Shown: positions 1 to 9,199 of the stretch, piece after piece | How the letters are laid out: the number at the start of each line of letters is the position of its first letter | Position numbering within the stretch: the stretch's first letter is position 1 | From: Alicyclobacillus fastidiosus | Lineage (GTDB): Bacteria; Bacillota; Bacilli; Alicyclobacillales; Alicyclobacillaceae | Direction: 5' to 3' | Assembly: GCF_026651875.1 (NCBI RefSeq) | Contig: NZ_CP104067.1 | Coordinates: 4,392,501 to 4,456,500 of the forward strand | Length of the DNA stretch: 64,000 nt | Made by a program: the position numbers and the translations under genes | The notes under the pieces: model-generated | Database searches by the model: none | Told to the model about the DNA's origin: nothing | The model's input: the letters and a program-made list of their open reading frames with translations, nothing else

Positions 1-292
1 CGCCATTAATTTTGAGTCCGCCCTGCGACACGATATCGTCCATGAAAGGATTGTGCTTTGCCTTAATTTGGTTGAGTACATCATAATCGATGGTATAGGA
101 ATCGGAGACGCCAAACGTACCAAAGCCAAAGTCCTTACGTTTGTCGTTGTACACGATATACCCCCGGACTGATAGGTTGTCCAGGTTTTGATGACCTTCA
201 TAGTCGGACGGCGTAAACGTCTGAAACTCAAAACTTACGACTGAGTTGTTATTGGGTACCTCGCGCATGTCTCTTCGCAACTCCCTCGTCAT
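1..292 (-). CDS. Unknown protein, 5' part only
   Basis: An open minus-strand frame runs from an ATG at 292 off the left edge (97 codons visible). The visible part is mixed alpha/beta in composition, with a Phe/Tyr-rich stretch followed by several Asp/Lys residues; no signal peptide, membrane segment or known motif is apparent and I do not recognise the family. No strong ribosome binding site precedes the ATG at 292; a second in-frame ATG at 268 follows a GAGGGAG about 12 bases upstream and may be the true start. It lies 54 bases downstream of the small membrane protein gene on the same strand, so the two are probably co-transcribed. Codon use resembles the neighbouring genes, and the uninterrupted frame is the main reason to call it. 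Confidence 0.6.
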   Translation of the reverse strand, partial: MTRELRRDMREVPNNNSVVSFEFQTFTPSDYEGHQNLDNLSVRGYIVYNDKRKDFGFGTFGVSDSYTIDYDVLNQIKAKHNPFMDDIVSQGGLKING

Positions 293-346
293 TCGGTTAC
301 CATTAGACTGCGGCAAAACGCGAAGGAGATACATCCAAGTGATTCC

Positions 347-841
347 CTACATGTGCTGCGATTTGGTCTGCCTGCGCGGCGTCTTTACAGCCTTTTGCGG
401 CGCCTTTACAGCCTTTTTCGGTTGCCCTTTTGCCCTGAGCACCGAGTTCTCTTCGACGTCGCGGGTTCGCGGTGCAGTTCGCCGCTTGGGCATGGCTACC
501 ATGAGCAGCCAGTAACACGCACCAAACCCAAACACCTTTACCCAAAACGGCACGACGAATAAAATGACACCTAACGCTTTGCTTGGAACGGCGGAAAGGA
601 TCAAAAACCCTATCCAAGCGGTGTAGGTCACTGGCCTATCCTCGGCAAAGTGGGCGCCAAGCCAAGCGTTAAACTGGTCGAGTGACGCGATGTGGGGGAT
701 ATCCACCATGTTCGTTGCGAACACGACGCCAAAATTCCGGCTATCTGGCCACCATGCAAGGCTCCATACCAAGTGCGCATGTGCATACCAATAGACGAAA
801 AGTAGACAGAAAAAGGCGAGTGTAAGTAGAAATCTGCGCAA
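347..841 (-). CDS. Small integral membrane protein of unknown function
   Basis: A 164-residue protein with a hydrophobic segment at residues 2-20, two further hydrophobic stretches near residues 75-95 and 98-120, and a basic Lys/Pro/Ala-rich tail of about 40 residues containing KAVK.P-type repeats. It is therefore likely a three-pass membrane protein with a charged cytoplasmic tail. I chose the TTG at 841 because GGTGAGGTGG lies at ideal spacing before it; the frame is open further upstream to a GTG at 874 (175 residues), but no ribosome binding site is seen there. It is followed after 54 bases by the partial gene at the left edge. The family is not recognised; function unknown. Confidence 0.6.
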   Translation of the reverse strand: MRRFLLTLAFFCLLFVYWYAHAHLVWSLAWWPDSRNFGVVFATNMVDIPHIASLDQFNAWLGAHFAEDRPVTYTAWIGFLILSAVPSKALGVILFVVPFWVKVFGFGACYWLLMVAMPKRRTAPRTRDVEENSVLRAKGQPKKAVKAPQKAVKTPRRQTKSQHM

Positions 842-1010
842 TCGAGCCACCTCACCAACGGACGGCAACGGCACGCCACGCGAGCGGCGTTGGCCCGTTC
901 AACATCAAACTGTATGTTCTAGCTTTCCCTAGCATAGACCAACGCGGCCAAACTTGTCAGGCAAGCTTTGGACGCAGAGCTCATCGCGACATGGCCATTG
1001 TGCGGCCCAT

Positions 1011-1043
1011 ACAAAAAAGGTTACCCAGTGATCTGGGTAACCT
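1011..1043 (-). terminator. Intrinsic terminator after htrA-like gene
   Basis: An 11-base perfect stem (1018-1028 with 1033-1043, four-base loop) is followed on the minus strand by a run of six T. It sits 29 bases beyond the stop of the HtrA-like protease gene and closes the run of minus-strand genes that starts at 7910. Confidence 0.9.
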
Positions 1044-1071
1044 GTCAAGCCAGTTCTATCAAGATATCGAC

Positions 1072-2319
1072 TCAGTCTTGGCCCGGCCACGGCGCGAGTG
1101 TCACCTTGACGTCCTGCGTCCTGCCGCCTCGTATGACGGACAGTGTCACTGTTTGCCCTGGTTCATCTTGATCGATATATTGCGTCAATTGCTCAATGGT
1201 CGTCACCGTTTTCCCGTCGATCCCGACAATGATATCCCCGTCTCCCTTGAGGATTTTAAAGGGGTCTGCGGAATCGCTCGCACTGTTCAGTTTCGCCGCG
1301 TTGGTGTCGCCTCGCAGGCCCGCTTTGGCCGCCGGGCTGTTCTTCGTGACGCTTGTGACATAGACGCCCGTACTACTGCTGAGATTCATCTCCTGCTGCA
1401 TCAGCGAATCGACGTCCATCCCTTCAATTCCCAACCAGGCGTGCTCAATCGGTTGTCCGGCAATCAGCTTCTGTTCAAGGCTCACCAGCCGGTCTATAGG
1501 AATGGCGAAACCGATGCCAATCGAGCCCTCGATAGGACTCTCGATCAGCGTGTTGATCCCAACCACCTGTCCGTTCGCATTCAACAGCGGGCCCCCTGAA
1601 TTGCCAGGATTGAGCGGGGCATCCGTCTGAATCATCCCGTTCATCACGTGGCCGCTCGACTCAGACATCGAACGGTTGAGGCCGCTGACAATTCCCGAGC
1701 TGACGCTGGCCGTCAACTCGAACGGATTGCCAATCGCGACTACCAGATTCCCCGGCTGCAGCGATTTGACTGAACCGAGGGGCAACGGGCGCATCGACGA
1801 CGGAGCGTTGATGTGTACGATGGCCAAGTCATCGAGCGTATCCGCGTCGAGGACGGTGCCTTTGAACGTCTGGTTGCCAACGCTCAGTTGCACGGTCTTC
1901 GCCGAGCCCACTACGTGTGCGTTGGTGGCGACGTCCCCATGCGTGTCGATAAGAAAACCAGTCCCGATGTCCTCCTGGGCACCGCTACTCTGGCTGCCCG
2001 AACTGTTTACAGCCGTGATGGTAAAAATACTGTTCTTGGTTTCGTTATAAATATCTGTGACCAACGTCGTTCCCGACGACGAAGGAATACTTGTTCCACT
2101 GCCATCTCCTCTGCTTTGCGTGCCCGAGCTAGACGGGGTCTGTGACGGAAGGTAAACGACGTTCGACCCTCTCGGGTGGGCGATACCCGCTCCCGTCCAG
2201 ATGCCTAGCACGTAAAACACGGCAAGGCCAAGCCCGATGCTGGGCCACATGATGGCAGTTTTCCGACCCTTGCGGCGTTCCTTTGGCCAATCGTCGAAAT
2301 CATCCCAGCGACGCCCCAT
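1072..2319 (-). CDS. HtrA/DegP-type membrane-anchored serine protease with PDZ domain
   Basis: Envelope quality-control endopeptidase of the S1C family, degrading misfolded secreted or membrane proteins. The 415-residue product has a charged N-terminus, one membrane anchor at about residues 24-45, a Ser/Gly-rich linker to residue 88, a trypsin-like domain at 90-290 and a PDZ domain at 295-405. The catalytic triad is visible: His135 in NAHVV, Asp164 in DDLAIV and Ser241 in GNSGGPL. The ATG follows GAGGAGG at good spacing. It is the last gene before the terminator at 1011-1043 and lies 51 bases after the S9 peptidase gene, so the two peptidases and the dynamin pair upstream may share a transcript. 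Size and layout match Bacillus HtrA/HtrB/HtrC; which paralogue it corresponds to cannot be decided here. Confidence 0.93.
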   Translation of the reverse strand: MGRRWDDFDDWPKERRKGRKTAIMWPSIGLGLAVFYVLGIWTGAGIAHPRGSNVVYLPSQTPSSSGTQSRGDGSGTSIPSSSGTTLVTDIYNETKNSIFTITAVNSSGSQSSGAQEDIGTGFLIDTHGDVATNAHVVGSAKTVQLSVGNQTFKGTVLDADTLDDLAIVHINAPSSMRPLPLGSVKSLQPGNLVVAIGNPFELTASVSSGIVSGLNRSMSESSGHVMNGMIQTDAPLNPGNSGGPLLNANGQVVGINTLIESPIEGSIGIGFAIPIDRLVSLEQKLIAGQPIEHAWLGIEGMDVDSLMQQEMNLSSSTGVYVTSVTKNSPAAKAGLRGDTNAAKLNSASDSADPFKILKGDGDIIVGIDGKTVTTIEQLTQYIDQDEPGQTVTLSVIRGGRTQDVKVTLAPWPGQD

Positions 2320-2370
2320 CGTGTGTTCCTCCTCATCGATTGCTGCCTTGCAACGCGTTGCCTGACGCGC

Positions 2371-4428
2371 TCACGCCTGCAACGTCTGCTTTAAAAATGT
2401 AACGATGTATTCCAACCGAGCGACGCGGTGCCATGGTTTCCCGTTTCGCGACATTCCGTGGCTCTCCTCCGGGAACCGAACCATGGTGACCGGAACGCGG
2501 TGGTACTTCAACGCCGCGTACAACTGCTCAGCTTGCTCAATCGGGCACCGTAAGTCATTCTCTGCGTGAAGAATCAGTACCTTCGCTTTCATTTTATCTG
2601 CGAAAGCAATCGGGGACAAGTTGACGTAGGCGTCTGGGTACTCCCACGGGGCGCCGGGGAGGTCTTCCACGTCCATAAAGCCAACGTCACAGGTACCGAA
2701 CATACTGTATTCGTTGACACACGCCCGCATGACGACCGCACTTTGATACCTGCTTGTATGGCCAATCGCCCAGGCGGCCATGAATCCACCGTAACTGCCG
2801 CCAGCGATGGCCAAACGGCATTGGTCAATCGGGTACGCGGCCGTCACCGCGTCGACAAATCGCTCCGTATCCTCGAAATCGACCGTCCCCCAACGCCCGC
2901 GAATTGCACAGCAGTACGCCTGCCCGTAACCGAGACTCCCTCGCGGATTGCAGAACAACACGGCGATGCCCGCTTGCACGAGCAGTTGAAACTCGAGAAA
3001 AAACGATTCGCCATAAGCGGCGACGGGGCCGCCGTGCACTTGCAAAACCGCTGGAAAACCGCCCTCGGGGACAGGGCCCTCCGGAAGCATGACCCAGCCC
3101 TCTAGTTCCGTCTCGCCGCAGTTCACATAAAAGCGCTTCGGACGGTTGACAGGCGCCTTTTCCAACAGAGCGCCATTGATATCCGTCAGCCTGCGAGGAG
3201 TTGTCGAATCCTCCCCGGACAGCGGGATGCCTTGAACGAACAAATCCGCAGGTTTCGTCGCCGTCTCGATGAGCATTGCAGCCGTGGCGCTGTCGCGGCT
3301 GAGATCAAACGTCAATACGGTATGCTCGCCTTGTGTCAGCCACTCGAATGTGCGCGTTTCGACGTCCACGCGGATCAATTGCGATGTGCCATACTTTGTG
3401 GCGATGGTGTAGACGTATCGCCCGTGCTCGGACCACACCAGCGGCGCGTCGACGTCTGCGCGAAAATCGGAGAGGACGGCGTTGCCAAAGGACAGTTCCC
3501 ACCCGTCTGAGATCAGTGTCGACGTGTTCGACTCCCGTTCATACACGAACATTTGTGAAAGAGAGTATTGTCCGTGCGGGCGATTGTGGCCCAGGACGGC
3601 GATGTGCTCGCCCGTCGGGCTGTACGCGACCTGCTGTGCTTGACGAATAGGCAGTGGGATGCGGATTGGACTCGCTAGCAAGTGACCCTCCCCGCCATCG
3701 GAAATCTCCGTTTCGTACGCAAACCGATGCTGTGTCTCGTCCGCATCCTCGTCGAGATTGCTGACGAACACGACATGACGGCCATCTGGGTGAAGATCGT
3801 AATCTTGCACGTCGAACGGTCCGTCTGTGACCGCTCGCGTCGGAAATGTGAAATCACGGACCGGCTCGCTCTGAAGGGAACGATGAGCCATGAATGGTGT
3901 GACATCGACGACGGACAGATGGGTGCGCTGGCCCCCGAAGTAGCCAACTCCATCGAGGCGATACCACGTCCGCTCGATGACGCGAACGTCGCTCGTATAC
4001 CGAGCCCGGGCGCTCTCGCCAGGTTTTCCGGCCTTGTCCACCGGCGATTGGTAGACGATGGACGTACCGCGAGGATGCCACTTGAACGACTGTACGCCAA
4101 GTGCTTCGTTCGTCACGCGGACCGCCTCACCGCCGTCGGTTCGCATGACGTAGATCTGTCCCTTCTCGCCTGTTTTACGCCCGATAAATGCCAGGAAGCG
4201 CCCGTCAGGTGCGTACGCCGGATGCACTTGACTCCCCTCTGCCCACGTAAACGGCGTCCGGTCCCCGCCGTTTGTGTCCACGTGCCACAGGTGTGTCACC
4301 GTCTCGTTCGACTCCGGCAGCAAGTGGCTCATTTCACAGATGGCGTGACGGCCCCCTGGATGAATGGCAATGCGACCGACCATGGTCAAATGAAACAAAT
4401 CCTCTGGTGTAAGTGTTCGGTTGACCAA
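2371..4428 (-). CDS. S9 family (prolyl oligopeptidase-like) acylaminoacyl peptidase
   Basis: Cytoplasmic alpha/beta-hydrolase peptidase of 685 residues that should cleave short peptides or N-acylated residues. The N-terminal two thirds contain beta-propeller repeats of the TolB/WD40-like type (several HP.G/DG..I blocks), and the C-terminal third is the hydrolase domain with the nucleophile elbow GGSYGGF, a later Asp in the ENDLRCP block and the catalytic His in EESHGMSR. The start is a TTG at 4428, preceded at correct spacing by AGGGAGG; no ATG gives a better fit. Only 15 bases separate it from the dynamin gene upstream, consistent with one operon. No signal peptide is seen. Confidence 0.93.
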   Translation of the reverse strand: MVNRTLTPEDLFHLTMVGRIAIHPGGRHAICEMSHLLPESNETVTHLWHVDTNGGDRTPFTWAEGSQVHPAYAPDGRFLAFIGRKTGEKGQIYVMRTDGGEAVRVTNEALGVQSFKWHPRGTSIVYQSPVDKAGKPGESARARYTSDVRVIERTWYRLDGVGYFGGQRTHLSVVDVTPFMAHRSLQSEPVRDFTFPTRAVTDGPFDVQDYDLHPDGRHVVFVSNLDEDADETQHRFAYETEISDGGEGHLLASPIRIPLPIRQAQQVAYSPTGEHIAVLGHNRPHGQYSLSQMFVYERESNTSTLISDGWELSFGNAVLSDFRADVDAPLVWSEHGRYVYTIATKYGTSQLIRVDVETRTFEWLTQGEHTVLTFDLSRDSATAAMLIETATKPADLFVQGIPLSGEDSTTPRRLTDINGALLEKAPVNRPKRFYVNCGETELEGWVMLPEGPVPEGGFPAVLQVHGGPVAAYGESFFLEFQLLVQAGIAVLFCNPRGSLGYGQAYCCAIRGRWGTVDFEDTERFVDAVTAAYPIDQCRLAIAGGSYGGFMAAWAIGHTSRYQSAVVMRACVNEYSMFGTCDVGFMDVEDLPGAPWEYPDAYVNLSPIAFADKMKAKVLILHAENDLRCPIEQAEQLYAALKYHRVPVTMVRFPEESHGMSRNGKPWHRVARLEYIVTFLKQTLQA

Positions 4429-4443
4429 CGCGATCCCTCCCTA

Positions 4444-6411
4444 TTAACACCCAACCAATTTGTTCATATACTCCTCTGCTTCGCGAAGTGCTTCCAACCT
4501 GCGCGCATCAAACGGGCGCGACGCGGCTTCCTCCACCGCGCGCAACTGCGATAGAAAGTCGTTATAGGTGCCCGCTACCGCTTGTTGCAGCAAGGTCACC
4601 GCATGCTCCGTCACGTCGCCAGTGGCTCGCGCGACGCCAGCCTTCACGTCCTCCATCACCGCTAATTCGCTCTCATCCAGCATCGCGCGCTGGCCGCCTT
4701 CCTCAAAAAACTGTTTCGAAGAGGAAAAATGCCGATAGAAAGGGCGCAGAGTGTCTGCGGGGACGCTCGAGTGCACCGATTCCACAACGACGGGCGAAAA
4801 GTCGAAGCGCTCGACGCTTTGGGCTTGAACGCCGTGTTGTTCAAACCGTTCCCGCCACTCGCCGACGATGCGTTCCACGGTCGCTTCGGCCAGGGACACG
4901 GCGCGCAGCGAGAGGGTGCGGGTCTCGATGTCAATCTGCCTTGATAAGGCCTCGCACAGCTCTTCCGAAGCCTCGCGCAACTTCTCCTGTGGCCGCCCGA
5001 GGCGAAACCGGCCAGGGTGGAACGCTTCGCGGAACAGGTCGCGATAGCGCAGGCGAATCCGCTCTCCCGCGTGAAAGACGAGCTCGTCCAAATCCCGCGC
5101 ATACTGTCCGAGCAAGGAGGCCGAGCGGTCGTCGTCGCGGTCTCGCCCCTCTGTCAGTTCAGCTCCTAGTCGAGCCAATTCCGCGTGCCGCTTCGCTCGA
5201 TACAACTCGTCGTCCGACTGCCTGGCCGTCTCGTCGTGAACCAGGTGGTCGATTTGCGCCTTGACCTGCTGTAGAACGCGACGCACCATGTCTCGTGCGA
5301 GCTGGTGTCCCTCCGACTCCACGTAATGTGTCAAGTTGTCCTCAAGTGCGCGCAGCCCTGAGGCCGCAAAGAGCGCATCCGGTTCTGGAAGTGGCGCCTC
5401 ACCTTCCAACTGCAAGCGAGCTCTCGCCATCGCCACGTACATTTCGTCGTCTGGTGCCTCCTGTAAGCGCCGCGCTGCCAATCCAAGTTGAGCAGACACT
5501 TCGTAGACGCGCGGCGTGCGAATGCCGAGCTTGCGCAATTCCTGCTCGACCCGGGCGCGGACCGCTTCGCGCTCGTCGTCGGACTTGGCGAGATCGACCG
5601 CATTTACCACGGCGAACAGCTTATTCGTCTTCGCCACGTCCTGGACGCCGGCGAGCTGTAGTAAAAAGTCCCTGTCCCCTTGGGTAAACGCGTGTGTGTA
5701 ATACATGACGAAAATGACGGCATCCGCGTGGCGCATGTACCGAAAGGCGACGTCTGTGTGGCGCCGATGGATGGAGTCGACACCAGGGGTGTCCACAAAA
5801 ATAAACCCTTTGCGAAGCCAAGGGTCATCTTCGTAGACATCGACCTTGGCCACGTACGCCGCGTAATGTTCGATAGCGCTAAAAGATTTGAGTTCGTCGA
5901 GCGTCGTGGTCCACTTTGTGCCAAGGCGCCCCTGCATCTCGCCATATCCTTCGCAAATCGCCTTGATAAAGCGCACGTGGCGCCGCAGCGAGGTCGGGTA
6001 GTCCTTGGCACTCAACGCCTGCCCTCGCGAAATCGCCTCAGTGAGCCCGGACGGGTACTCGTGAAGGGCCGTAAATGCACTTGCGACGTCGCGCCACAAC
6101 TCCTCCTCTGTCTTTGCCGTGACGACGATCTTCTCGCCGCTTTGGTCCGCTCCTTGCAGTTGCGTCACAGAGGCTGTGGTCGGGTTTGGCGACACCGCCA
6201 GGATGGACTCGCCCAGCAAGGCGTTTAACAGCGACGACTTCCCCGCGGAAAACGCACCAAACACTGCGACGAGATAGTCGCGGCGCTCCAGTCGACGAAC
6301 GACTTCTTCTAGTTCGCGAAGCGAAACATCTGACAGGTCTTGTAGCGCAACCTGCACATCGTGTAATAGTTCTCGTAGTTCTGATTCTGACGCAGTTGTC
6401 ATGTCGATCAC
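4444..6411 (-). CDS. Bacterial dynamin-family GTPase (second half of a split DynA-like pair)
   Basis: Large membrane-remodelling GTPase of 655 residues. The GTPase domain shows the P-loop GAFSAGKSS (G52-S60), the switch threonine in PTT near 77-79, DTPG at 207-210 and the G4 motif NAVD at 270-273. The remainder is long helical segments rich in Arg/Glu, as expected for the bundle/stalk region, with a hydrophobic helix not obvious. It starts with a GTG that overlaps the stop of the upstream dynamin gene by four bases (GTGA) and has GGGGAGGTG before it, so translation is coupled. In Bacillus, DynA is one protein of two fused dynamin modules; here the modules are separate genes. The expected role is membrane fusion or protection at the cytoplasmic membrane. 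Confidence 0.92.
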   Translation of the reverse strand: MIDMTTASESELRELLHDVQVALQDLSDVSLRELEEVVRRLERRDYLVAVFGAFSAGKSSLLNALLGESILAVSPNPTTASVTQLQGADQSGEKIVVTAKTEEELWRDVASAFTALHEYPSGLTEAISRGQALSAKDYPTSLRRHVRFIKAICEGYGEMQGRLGTKWTTTLDELKSFSAIEHYAAYVAKVDVYEDDPWLRKGFIFVDTPGVDSIHRRHTDVAFRYMRHADAVIFVMYYTHAFTQGDRDFLLQLAGVQDVAKTNKLFAVVNAVDLAKSDDEREAVRARVEQELRKLGIRTPRVYEVSAQLGLAARRLQEAPDDEMYVAMARARLQLEGEAPLPEPDALFAASGLRALEDNLTHYVESEGHQLARDMVRRVLQQVKAQIDHLVHDETARQSDDELYRAKRHAELARLGAELTEGRDRDDDRSASLLGQYARDLDELVFHAGERIRLRYRDLFREAFHPGRFRLGRPQEKLREASEELCEALSRQIDIETRTLSLRAVSLAEATVERIVGEWRERFEQHGVQAQSVERFDFSPVVVESVHSSVPADTLRPFYRHFSSSKQFFEEGGQRAMLDESELAVMEDVKAGVARATGDVTEHAVTLLQQAVAGTYNDFLSQLRAVEEAASRPFDARRLEALREAEEYMNKLVGC

Positions 6412-7910
6412 TCGTTTGGCACCTCCCCGCGGTCAAACGCCTGAATCCACGCTTCTTCTTTGCGCATCACATCTTCCACCTGGCGCAGCGCGTCAATTTT
6501 TTGCAGTTGTGCTTCTATTCTATGCCGCTTGTCCGCCTGATGATCAGAGAGCGCCTTTTCGGCCTCCACAAACCATCTGTCTACCAGCGCGCCTAGCTGC
6601 CCTAAAATGTCGCGTTTCACCCTGGAGACGACGTCCTTGACGTACTGGTAAGGGTATTGCGAGGACACAAGCGCACCCATTTTAACCAGATTGCGTACGT
6701 AGTCGACGTCGACCTCGAGAGACAGCCCATCGAGTTGCGAGACCCACTCTTCTTTGCCCCATCCCACTTGCCGAATGTCCGTGGCGACCTGGCTGCGAAG
6801 GGGCACCAGCAGATAGTTGGTCAATCGCGCATTCAAGTCCAGGAGGAACGCCTGTGCGCGCCGCGCCTGCTCGGCCGCGGTTTTGGCTCCGGACCGCAAG
6901 AATCCCACTTTGAAATCGGGCCGTAAGCTCTCGACGTACAATCGCCCCTTCTCCGTCGTCTCGTAGGGCGATATTTGGGCCAACTCGACGGTTCGCACCC
7001 ACGCCTCGCGCAGCGTGCTCGCCTCTTTCCCTTGCACCTGTTTAGCCTGATCGATTTCATCCTCGACCAACTGCAACTCCTGCTTCGCGCCCGCTAGCCA
7101 CGCCTCTAGTTCACTGGCGTCCAGCGGCTCTGTACCGAAGGCCGCACGCACCTCATCCAGGGCCGCGTCGCGCTCCACGCCGAGCAATTGTCGGATTGCA
7201 TCGCGAACCACCGAGTCAAGTCGCTTTTTCACCTGCTCTAGATGAGATGGCCCATCTGCGTCACAGAGTCCGCAGAGCCATGCGCGAAACAGATTCAGCT
7301 CGCTGTGTGGCGAGGCGGTCGTCGACGTATAGTAGATGTGCTCGACTTCGATGCCGTAATCGTCCAACGACGATTCGACATGCTCCTGAAAATCCGCAAA
7401 GGAAAGCTCGAAATCCAGGTGCTTATCCACTTGGTTGACGACGAAGACGATTCGCTTCCCCTCTTCCGAGAACGCCCGCAGCAACTCCAGGTTTTCCTCT
7501 GCCTCGACATGTTGATAATCCGCGACGAGAACCATCACGTCTGCGCGATGCAGCGCATTCATCGTCGCTTCGCGGTGCGCTTCATCTGTGGAATCGACGC
7601 CTGGCGTGTCGAGGAGTCGCACGCGGCCATCCGTCCCCGGCAAGGTGACGACATGAACGTCCGCAGTCGTCGGGACCGCCCCAGTCGCCAAATCCCCCGA
7701 CTGGCAGAGTGCGTTGATGAGGCTCGATTTTCCGGCCGAAAACAACCCGCAAAACGCCACACTGGTCGCGGCGCCCTCGTTTACCAGTTCCGAGAGCACC
7801 TCGCCAATCCGCTCGGCGTGTAGCACGTCGCCTCGTTCCTTTATCCATTGTCCAATCCGCCCGTAGTGAACAAGCAGTTGTTGATTGTCTGTCAATACGC
7901 CCATTGCCAT
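6408..7910 (-). CDS. Bacterial dynamin-family GTPase (first half of a split DynA-like pair)
   Basis: A 500-residue GTPase with P-loop GLFSAGKSS (G55-S63), PTT at 80-82, DTPG at 101-104 and NQVDK at 159-163, followed by a predominantly helical C-terminal region. It is shorter than its partner because the GTPase core is more compact. The ATG at 7910 is preceded by AAGGGAG. It is the first gene of the minus-strand run 7910-1072 and overlaps the second dynamin gene by four bases. Combined length of the two (1155 residues) is close to that of the fused Bacillus DynA, which supports reading them as a split equivalent whose products act together, although heteromer formation is inference. Confidence 0.92.
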   Translation of the reverse strand: MAMGVLTDNQQLLVHYGRIGQWIKERGDVLHAERIGEVLSELVNEGAATSVAFCGLFSAGKSSLINALCQSGDLATGAVPTTADVHVVTLPGTDGRVRLLDTPGVDSTDEAHREATMNALHRADVMVLVADYQHVEAEENLELLRAFSEEGKRIVFVVNQVDKHLDFELSFADFQEHVESSLDDYGIEVEHIYYTSTTASPHSELNLFRAWLCGLCDADGPSHLEQVKKRLDSVVRDAIRQLLGVERDAALDEVRAAFGTEPLDASELEAWLAGAKQELQLVEDEIDQAKQVQGKEASTLREAWVRTVELAQISPYETTEKGRLYVESLRPDFKVGFLRSGAKTAAEQARRAQAFLLDLNARLTNYLLVPLRSQVATDIRQVGWGKEEWVSQLDGLSLEVDVDYVRNLVKMGALVSSQYPYQYVKDVVSRVKRDILGQLGALVDRWFVEAEKALSDHQADKRHRIEAQLQKIDALRQVEDVMRKEEAWIQAFDRGEVPNE

Positions 7911-7995
7911 AAGAACTCCCTTTTCGGCAAACTCTTACCCTTACCGTATCATACGTCAAACGGCGCCCATTCGCACCGTGCTGCAAATGGTACTG

Positions 7996-8004
7996 TGTTA
8001 CAAT
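7996..8004 (+). promoter_or_regulatory. Extended -10 promoter element for M42 peptidase gene
   Basis: The sequence TGTTACAAT (TG-N-TACAAT, hexamer at 7999-8004) lies 37 bases before the start of the M42 peptidase gene, in the divergent gap with the dynamin operon. No good -35 hexamer is seen, which fits an extended -10 promoter. Confidence 0.4.
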
Positions 8005-8040
8005 GATGGGACAAACTTTGGTTCTGTCACTGGAGGCCCG

Positions 8041-9090
8041 ATGGAAATGGATACAAGCGCATATGTGAAGGATTTACTACTCCGAATTCTGAAGATGCCA
8101 TCGCCAACTGGCCACACTGCTCCTGTTATCTCCACATTGTCCGAAGAAGCGACAAGCCTAGGCTATACTTCCTCCACGACCAACAAAGGCGGGTTACTCA
8201 TTCAGATCCCTGGCGAAGACAATGCGAAGCGCCGATTCCTTACGGCACATGTCGATACACTCGGCGGAATGGTAAAGGAGATACTCGACGACGGCCGCCT
8301 GCGCGTGCATCGCATCGGGGGCTACGCGTGGAATACCGTCGAGGGGGAGTACTGTGAGGTGTTGACTTCGGGCGGATCGACGATTACCGGAACGATTCTC
8401 CTGCACAACACGTCAGTCCACGTCAATCGCGAAGTTGGAGACCTGAAACGCGCCGACGACAACATGGAGGTGGTCCTCGATGCACCAGTCAAAAGTGAAG
8501 ACGACGTGCGCCAGCTCGGCGTCGAAGTAGGCGATTTCGTCGCCTGGGACCCGCGCGTGGCAGAGACCGAAACGGGATATATCAAGAGTCGCCACCTCGA
8601 CGACAAGGCGAGCGTGGCCGTTCTCTTTGGGCTGCTTCGCCACCTCAAGGCGACGGGACTTCGCTTGCCGCACGGCCTCGACATTCTGATCAGCAACAAC
8701 GAAGAGATTGGCTATGGCGGCAATTCCAACATCGCCCCGGAGATAGTCGAATACCTGGCGGTCGACATGGGTGCGATTGGTGACGGGCTGGCGACAGATG
8801 AACACTGTGTGTCCATCTGTGCGATGGACGCCTCTGGCCCCTACCACGAAGGCCTTCGTCGACACCTGGTCGCGCTCGCGAAAGAGAGTGGGCTTCGCTA
8901 TGCCATCGATATCTACCCGTACTACGGTTCCGACGCGTCAGCCGCCGTCCGCGCTGGTGCTGACGTCCGCCACGCGCTCATCGGCCCTGGCGTCGCGAAC
9001 TCGCACGCGTACGAACGGACGCATCTCGACGCCTTGAAAAATACGTTTGAGCTCCTGCTCTCCTATGTCCAGTCCCCAATGCTCGCCTAA
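8041..9090 (+). CDS. M42 family metallopeptidase (glutamyl aminopeptidase type)
   Basis: Cytoplasmic di-metal aminopeptidase of the M42/TET family, 349 residues. Metal-binding positions typical of the family are visible: His in LTAHVDT, Asp in HLDDKAS, the catalytic Glu pair in SNNEEIGYGG, Asp in AVDMGA, and a late His near the C-terminus in NSHAYERTH. Members assemble into dodecameric tetrahedra and trim peptides left by larger proteases. The frame is open upstream to 7885, but the ATG at 8041 has GGAGG at 8032-8036 directly before it, while the upstream extension lies in the divergent promoter region. The following small gene is about 110 bases away. Confidence 0.93.
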   Translation: MEMDTSAYVKDLLLRILKMPSPTGHTAPVISTLSEEATSLGYTSSTTNKGGLLIQIPGEDNAKRRFLTAHVDTLGGMVKEILDDGRLRVHRIGGYAWNTVEGEYCEVLTSGGSTITGTILLHNTSVHVNREVGDLKRADDNMEVVLDAPVKSEDDVRQLGVEVGDFVAWDPRVAETETGYIKSRHLDDKASVAVLFGLLRHLKATGLRLPHGLDILISNNEEIGYGGNSNIAPEIVEYLAVDMGAIGDGLATDEHCVSICAMDASGPYHEGLRRHLVALAKESGLRYAIDIYPYYGSDASAAVRAGADVRHALIGPGVANSHAYERTHLDALKNTFELLLSYVQSPMLA

Positions 9091-9199
9091 CCGCTGTGCG
9101 CGTGTCGGGAAAGGCGTCTAGGAGCGGATGTCCGTACCTCCAGGCATCGCTTGCATACTATAAATCAGTGGATCTGCGATGCTTGGAGGTGAGCATATC

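Noticed and set aside
3682-4554. 290-residue plus-strand open frame
   Set aside because: It lies antisense to the S9 peptidase and dynamin genes, which have full motifs and ribosome binding sites; the frame is a product of GC-rich codon bias.
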